Shown: in pieces, positions 58,778-64,000 of the stretch
Layout of the letters: every line of letters starts with the position of its first letter
Position numbering within the stretch: the first letter of the stretch is position 1
DNA from: Silene latifolia
Lineage: Eukaryota > Streptophyta > Magnoliopsida > Caryophyllales > Caryophyllaceae
DNA: 64,000 bases
Reading direction: 5' to 3'
NCBI RefSeq assembly: GCF_048544455.1
Contig: NC_133538.1
Location: 36,147,469-36,211,468, forward strand
Made by a program: the position numbers and the translations under genes
The notes under the pieces: generated by a model
Told to the model about the DNA's origin: nothing
Database searches by the model: none
What the model saw: only the letters and a program-made list of their open reading frames with translations

Positions 58778-59006
58778 TTACTTTCCTTCACGGCACCTTT
58801 TTTGAAGGAGCAGGTGTTGCACAGCGTAGACTCTCTGTAGGCACCTTCGTCGCCTTTTCACCGTAGGATTTGAAAGCTTTTCGGTCTGCATCTTCTTAGT
58901 CGGCTTTGGCAAGTTCTCTGTCGGCACCTTTTTGCTCTGTGGCTTCTCTGATGCGGCCACTTTAGCCTTCTTAGTGGGAGCTGATTTCTCAAGTACCTCT
59001 TCTTTC
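58778..59006 (-). pseudogene. Lysine-rich amplified exon K4
   Basis: It starts after the acceptor TTAG at 59006 with RKEEVLEKSAPTKKAKVAAS and continues EKPQSKKVPTENLPKPTKK, then a repeat TEKLSNPTVKRRRR. It is homologous to exons K1-K3 but longer at its end. Confidence 0.68.
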
Positions 59007-59251
59007 CTAACATTGTTATTTTCAAAAATTAAAATCAGAAGTTTACAATAACAATATAACAGACAACAATTAAATTGAAAAGGAATGATGGTAGTCAAGT
59101 CGTTGAAGAAATGACAAATGGAATACGAATAATGGCGGTCGAATAATTTTTTAAAGATCAATTGATTCTGTTTTACTGTAACAATGAGACAATATATCAT
59201 AAACCCTAATAGTAGTGACTTGCGGTCGAGCAAAGATTTGTAGACACATAC

Positions 59252-59395
59252 TCAGATGCATGAGATGCTTCGACTTCCTTCTGTGCTGTTGGTTTTGATG
59301 GCTTCTGTGTTGGCACCTTTTTGCTAGGTGTCTTCTCTGATGCTGCTACTTTTGCCTTCTTCGTCGCAGCTGATTTCTCGGGCACCTCCGCTTTC
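59252..59395 (-). pseudogene. Lysine-rich amplified exon K3 (144 bp)
   Basis: TCAG acceptor, GTATGT donor. It encodes RKAEVPEKSAATKKAKVAAS, EKTPSKKVPTQKPSKPT and a histidine-containing end (EASHASE). It is a tandem duplicate of K2 and K4. Confidence 0.72.
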
Positions 59396-59641
59396 CTGAC
59401 ATTGTTTTTCCAAAAATCAAAATCAGAATAAGATTAAAAGTAAATCAATTACAGCTACTACACTGATAGGTAATGATGCTGCTCTTTAAAAGGATAGGGG
59501 GTAGTATACGCTGTTACTGTATCAGTGTTACAGTAACATTGTTAATGTATATATGTTGAGAAATATTATAAACTTCAGGAAAAGGGACATTTCATGCAAA
59601 TCAGTAACAACTCAACACAACGAAGAGTCATAGGGACATAC

Positions 59642-59788
59642 TGATCCGCATGAGATGTTTCAACGTTTTTTGTTGCTGGCATTTTGGAAGGCTTCTGTGT
59701 CAGCGCTTTTTTGCTCGCTGTCTTTTCCGAAGCTTCCACTTTAGCCTTCTTACTGACAGCAGATTTCTCAGTTACTACGTCTGCTTTC
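59642..59788 (-). pseudogene. Lysine-rich amplified exon K2 (147 bp)
   Basis: TCAG acceptor, GTATGT donor. It encodes RKADVVTEKSAVSKKAKVEA, SEKTASKKALTQKPSKMPAT and ETSHADQ. Exon and flanking intron are both duplicated, with exact TGTTACAGTAACA motifs in the introns (59526, 60043). Confidence 0.72.
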
Positions 59789-60152
59789 CTGACATTGTTT
59801 ATCAAAAAACCAAAACAGAATAACATTAAAACTAAAACAATTACAGCTATTAAACTCGACGAATGATGGTGGACGAGTCTGACAAAGAATGTGGAATGGA
59901 ACAAGAATGATAGTATCCTCATAGAATGAGACAGTGTTACAGTATTGTCAAACAATTGTTTTGTTATAAAACTACAGTAACACTGTTACAGAAGCAATTG
60001 CTGCCCTTGAAAAGGATAGGGGATACACTTTTACTCTGATAGTGTTACAGTAACATTGTTAATGTAGATCTGTTGAGAAATATTATTAATTTCAGGAAAA
60101 GGGACATTTCATGCAAATCAGCTCAGCACGACGAAGAGTTATAGGGACATAC

Positions 60153-60300
60153 TTGATCGGCATGAGATGGTTCTACGTTTTTCTGTCTTGTGACGGTTTG
60201 GAAGGCTTCGTGTCGGCGCTTTTTGCTCGGGCCGTCTTTTCCGATGCTTCCACTTTAGCCTTCTTCGACGTCGATTTTTCAGTATCTTGCCTCTGCTTTC
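60153..60300 (-). pseudogene. Lysine-rich amplified exon K1 (148 bp, frame lost)
   Basis: The borders are conserved (TCAG acceptor, GTATGT donor), but its length and internal indels give a stop and a frameshift. The words KKxRH and EPSHADQ at its end show the relationship to K2 and K3. Confidence 0.65.
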
Positions 60301-61227
60301 CTGAGATTGTTTATCAAAAACCAAAACAGAATAACATTAAAACTAAAACAATTACAAACTATTACATCAAGAGGAATGATGGTGGACGAGTCTTAGAAAG
60401 AATGTGGAATGGAATAAGAATGATAGTATCCTCACAGAATGAGACAGTGTTACAGTATTGTCAAACAATTGTTTTAATATAAAACTACAGTAACAACAGA
60501 CGCAATTGCTACTCTTTAAAACGATAGGGGATACACTTTTACTATGACGGTTTTTACAATAATATTGTTATTCTTGAGATTTGTTCGTAAATTTTATTAA
60601 CTTCAGGAAAATGAAAATTCCCTGCAAATCACAAATAACTCAACACGACGAACAAATAAATCAATCGAAAGCAGAACGGTAATACACATTAATTGCTCAT
60701 TTATTACAAATCATTAACCCTAATTTTGAAGCGAAAAACTAGAACGCAGAAAAATCGATTACTCTCTTGAGCAAAAAACAAAGAACATTAACAACAAGAA
60801 CTGTAATAACCTAATTTTTTTTTACTGAAAACTCAATTTCTTTCTTCGATCAATTAATAAACGTTTCAAATCACTATAATCGAGACTAACAACAACAACA
60901 ATAACAACAACAACAACAGTAATAACCTAATTTTTTACTGAAAACTCAATTTCTTTCTTCGATCAATTAATAAACGCTTCAAATCACTATAATCAAGACT
61001 AACAACAACAAGAATAACAACAACAACAATAATAACTTAATTTTTCGCGGAAAAATCAATTTCCTGCTTTGAGCAAAATAGGAACCCTAAGTCGATGATT
61101 ATTTGAAGAAAAAATAGTATAATCAACACTAAAAACAACAACAATAACAACAATAATAGCAACAGCAACAACATGAAGTGGCGAAATAAGTTTAAAAACA
61201 ATATAATGAAATAGAGCGATTTTATAC
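60301..61227. other. First intron region of the Ulp1-type gene
   Basis: AT-rich with (caa)n/(aac)n runs near 60895 and 61000-61165. It contains a duplicated segment aacctaattttttactgaaaactcaatttctttc (60820 and 60925) and parts repeated from 57600-57900. No other gene seen. Confidence 0.5.
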
Positions 61228-61238
61228 CTCTTCGTCAT
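61228..61238 (-). pseudogene. Putative first coding exon of the Ulp1-type gene
   Basis: ATG ACG AAG AG followed by the donor GTATAA. It lies about 390 bases inside the right terminus, the position expected if transcription starts in the terminal repeat. The exon is very short, so this call rests on position and the donor only. Confidence 0.4.
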
Positions 61239-61471
61239 CTTCGAAACGATTGTTCTGAGTAAATATAATAATGATCTTCACTTGATTAGTGCGATTTTGG
61301 TTGATGTAATAAAATTTTCGGAAAAAATTTATGGTTTAGTGAATTAACGCCAAAGAAAAAGAACGTGAAGCGGTTTGTACAGGAGAGATACGAAAGCGTT
61401 TTAGAGAGAAAAAAGAAAGTGAATTTATGATGAATAATGAATGTGTCGTTCTTAATATATCGTAGCGCCTA

Positions 61472-61477
<6 letters not shown>

Positions 61478-61513
<36 letters not shown>
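61478..61513. repeat. Poly-T run (36 bases)
   Basis: A run of 36 T just inside the right terminus of the Mutator-like element. Confidence 0.95.
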
Positions 61514-61518
<5 letters not shown>

Positions 61519-61529
61519 TAAACACACGT

Positions 61530-61625
61530 GTCATCATCGATTTACTTTGGATCAATAAGATCCAACGGTTCTTATTGATATCTTTAGACTCATCTAAGAT
61601 CTTTAGACTCATGATCTTTCACTCT
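61530..61625. repeat. Right terminal inverted repeat of the Mutator-like element
   Basis: In reverse complement it reads agagtgaaagatcatgagtc, then two copies of gagtctaaagatctt-like words and aaccgttgga. It pairs imperfectly with the left end, which has gtgagtctag twice and caacggttga. Confidence 0.7.
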
Positions 61626-62489
61626 ATATATATATATATATATACATGCAAACTTTCACCATTTAATGAACCATTATTCATAAAATAATCATGTCCAACA
61701 TAACTAAAACTGTCTCGAAATGTTATATCAAACATCTGGTTATTATATATCAACCAAATTACAATTGTCAGGCCAATTACATAACCATGATTTTACTCGC
61801 ATCTATCTTCCATAAGAAACTTTTACATTATGATCACAAGTTTGACAATAAAGAACATGATTTTGGATCATGTATAAACCGCATGAAAATTGATCATCAT
61901 GCTACAAAAGAGGCATTCTGACATTACTTCAAATATCCATGATAAACAAAAGCTTCTTTGACAAATAAAACACAATATAAGATCATGCTTTACATCATAA
62001 AATCAAGTGATCTCAAACTTGTATACAAATACAACTGTCATTAATTTTTATTGATCATATTAGTGTATCAATATGATTTATCATCATGCAGTGTAATACT
62101 TAAAAAGCACTTAAACCATGGATAACCATAAAAGATGAGAATTTTGTGATGAGCACCGAGCATTGCAGAAGCATGGCAGACATTACGTACACAATCTCCA
62201 TCAAATTATTAATTAGCACAATTACCAAGACAACAATAATTTACTTATCTGCGGTGATGATTCACAGAGAATATAACCACCCAATAATTGAATCGAACCC
62301 CATTCGAACAGCAACAGAGTCATTTGAAACCGTTCCATTAACTTGCAATCCATATGCTCCAATTTCAGATTTTGACACCGTCTCGTACCCTTACTATCAA
62401 TATCACAACAGAAATACTCTTAAGAATCCTTCATTGTCATTTCCTTAGCATTCGCCATCTTGACATATTTCGAAATTGTTCTATTAGAT
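61626..62489 (-). repeat. Interior repeat of the non-coding LTR element, second copy, right part
   Basis: After the TA run it continues atgcaaactttcaccattta as at 38275 and matches 38275-39117 nearly base for base. This shows the Mutator-like element inserted precisely in the TA run. Confidence 0.9.
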
Positions 62490-63053
62490 TGTTAGGAAAT
62501 TGTACACGAACTGAAAAGACAATAATGAAAACCGCACCGAATCGCTATGCTTTCCTAATAGAACAATTCGACCCTTACTTTAGTGCCTGGGTTGTATCGA
62601 ACTTTCTATTGAGATAAGATAAAGTTTGCCCTCGTATTCGGCACGAGTAATACGAGATATAATTAAGAAGTATTTTTGAGTAGTTTGTTAGATTGTTCAA
62701 TGATGCAGAAGATGAGATTGTCTATATTCCAAATATCTTCAACCCCATTCTATTTATATAGATATGAAAAGGTGTAGGGGGATGTATTTGTGAAGAGTAG
62801 TAACTTTTCACAAATTCCGACATATTAAATGTCTATTGTGGGAATTAAAACCCATCAAAGTTTCCCGGGCATTGCCCCGAAGCCCCCTGTCATAGTTGTT
62901 CAAATGAAAACTATTCCGTAAATTCATAAATAATTATGCAAGTGTATACTCCGTACTACCCGAACTTACATTATATTATAACGAACTTACCCATCTACGA
63001 ACCAAACTCGAGTACGCTAAAATGAACCGGTAATTACACTTAAATTACCAACA
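62490..63053 (-). repeat. LTR-like unit 3 (564 bp), 5' LTR of the complete copy
   Basis: Minus-strand start TGTTGGTAATTT at 63053, end CCTAACA at 62490. Its right edge abuts Helitron coding sequence (ggaagcttg). It has a small rearrangement near 62625-62655 relative to units 1 and 2. Confidence 0.78.
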
Positions 63054-64000
63054 GGAAGCTTGTGAAGTCCAGATGTCGGTTGCACTCCGTCATCTTTTCT
63101 CAACTTTAATTATCTTTGCACAACCAAAAGACCCAACATTGTTGTGGTCTACGTATTACAAGTCACTGTCAGATGATTATCACCACAAAATCCAAACCAA
63201 CCGGTTAAAGTACAACAGCTAACAGCACGGTCGGTTGAGCAGTATCTGGAAGCTATGAGCAAGACTCTCAAACACTTTGGACTTGCCATCTGGACACCTG
63301 CAATGACGAGTTAGGGCGCAGTAGGGACATCGTTGATGCGCTAGACGCACCAATTCTAGATGTATGCAAGATGTGCTGAACTATGCTCAATACCGCTTAG
63401 CAAGAAGCGTTTAACAAAATAATGGAGTGTGTCCGTGCAGGCAAGGCTGGAGCGTTCTTCGTTGATGGACCAGGGGGGACAGGCAAGATATTTCTGTACA
63501 ACGCTTTATATGCTGAGGTGCAGCTAATGGGGGAAGTTGTATTCCCAACATCCTCGTCCGCTATTGCTGCATCTAATATACCATCTGGACGTACAGCCCA
63601 CTCGAGATTCAAAATACCTTTAGATTCCGATGTTTCATTGTGTTGTGATGTCCCAAAACAAAGCAGCCTTGCAGCATTGATACGGGCGTATAGGCTAATC
63701 ATATGGGATGAGGCCTCTATGGCCAGAAGGCAAAATATTGAATCCCTCGACCTACTATTAAGGGACCTTTGTGATCCAAACCTGCTTTTCGGAGGTAAAG
63801 TTGTTGTGTTTGGGGGTGATTTCTGCGAAACCCTTCCAGTAGTTCCTGAAAAGTCGCGGGTTGAGATAGTTGAGGCTAGCTTGGTTAGCTCAGTGCTATG
63901 GCTCAAGCTCATTAAGTTTGGTCTAACTGAGAACTTACGGGCTCGTTCTGACCCAGAATTTGCAGGGTTCTTGCTGGCCCTGGGAAACGGATCTTTGCTG
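63054..64000 (+). pseudogene. Helitron Pif1-type helicase, N-terminal part (runs off the window)
   Basis: It opens with EVQMSVALRHLFSTLIIFAQ and LLWSTYYKSLSDDY, the pre-helicase part of Helitron proteins. The helicase follows in a frame broken by at least one stop (near 63400): AFNKIMECVRAGKAGAFFVD, Walker A GPGGTGKIFLYNAL where the usual Thr/Ser after GK is Ile, AIAASNIPSGRTAHSRFKIP, Walker B LIIWDEASM, then FGGDFCETLPVV where the usual GGDFRQ is changed. About 400 residues expected between this piece and 36466-36967 are absent. The change of the Walker A Thr and the Arg-Gln motif predicts no helicase activity. Confidence 0.88.

Noticed and set aside
63397..63912. 171-codon minus-strand frame
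   Set aside because: It is antisense to the Helitron helicase, whose motifs (Walker A, DEAS, GGDF) read clearly on the plus strand.

Overview
The window is nuclear DNA of a flowering plant, most likely a eudicot. It is AT-rich, has spliceosomal introns with GT..AG borders, and carries plant-type primer binding sites matching initiator tRNA-Met and tRNA-Asp. Its elements belong to plant families: Athila-type and other Ty3/gypsy elements, SIRE-type Ty1/copia elements, a Helitron, and a FAR1-type Mutator-like element with a Ulp1 protease gene. The order Caryophyllales is only a guess from overall resemblance. I see no convincing ordinary host gene, rRNA, tRNA or CRISPR array. Essentially all of the 64 kb is nested transposable elements.

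Layout. (1) 1-7605, minus strand: a Ty3/gypsy Athila-type element. It has a complete upstream LTR (5843-7605), a tRNA-Asp primer site, a decayed pol that starts just before reverse transcriptase (gag and protease are absent), and an intact downstream 411-codon ORF. Its other LTR lies beyond base 1. (2) It sits in a plus-strand Helitron whose replication/helicase gene appears in three pieces: 7618-8087, 36466-36967 and 63054-64000. (3) The first Helitron intron (8088-36465) holds a 28 kb SIRE-type copia element (8180-36436, duplication AGAAT). That element is itself broken twice. A minus-strand copia element (8885-17677, duplication CGTGG) lies in its 5' LTR. A coding-free gypsy-type element with 2 kb LTRs (20281-29658) lies in its protease domain, and this one contains a solo LTR (23425-24695, duplication CTTAA). 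(4) Between the second and third Helitron pieces (36968-63053) lies a non-coding LTR-type repeat family on the minus strand: one complete copy plus one truncated copy arranged head to tail. (5) The complete copy is split at a TA microsatellite by an 18.2 kb Mutator-like element (about 43406-61625).

The Mutator-like element is the most interesting object. From its left end a FAR1-type transposase gene reads rightward (43732 to about 47600). From its right end a long multi-exon gene reads leftward (61238 to 50816). That gene has amplified lysine-rich exons, a plant-mobile-domain-like segment, amplified 87-bp acidic exons, and two consecutive Ulp1-type (peptidase C48) protease domains. A small coiled-coil ORF follows. 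The two arms converge on an array of about 180-200 bp repeats whose junctions form 29-bp perfect hairpins containing CCCTAAA/TTTAGGG. A 13-bp near-palindrome, TGTTAC(A/T)GTAACA, recurs in the introns and spacers of the element. The layout, two genes starting at opposite termini and meeting in the middle, recalls MuDR, but the second gene is unrelated to mudrB.

Most coding regions carry stops or frameshifts. Long uninterrupted frames remain for the Athila 3' ORF, the SIRE env-like region (one stop), the coiled-coil ORF and individual exons of the Ulp1 gene. Names rest on motifs read by eye; no database search was possible.
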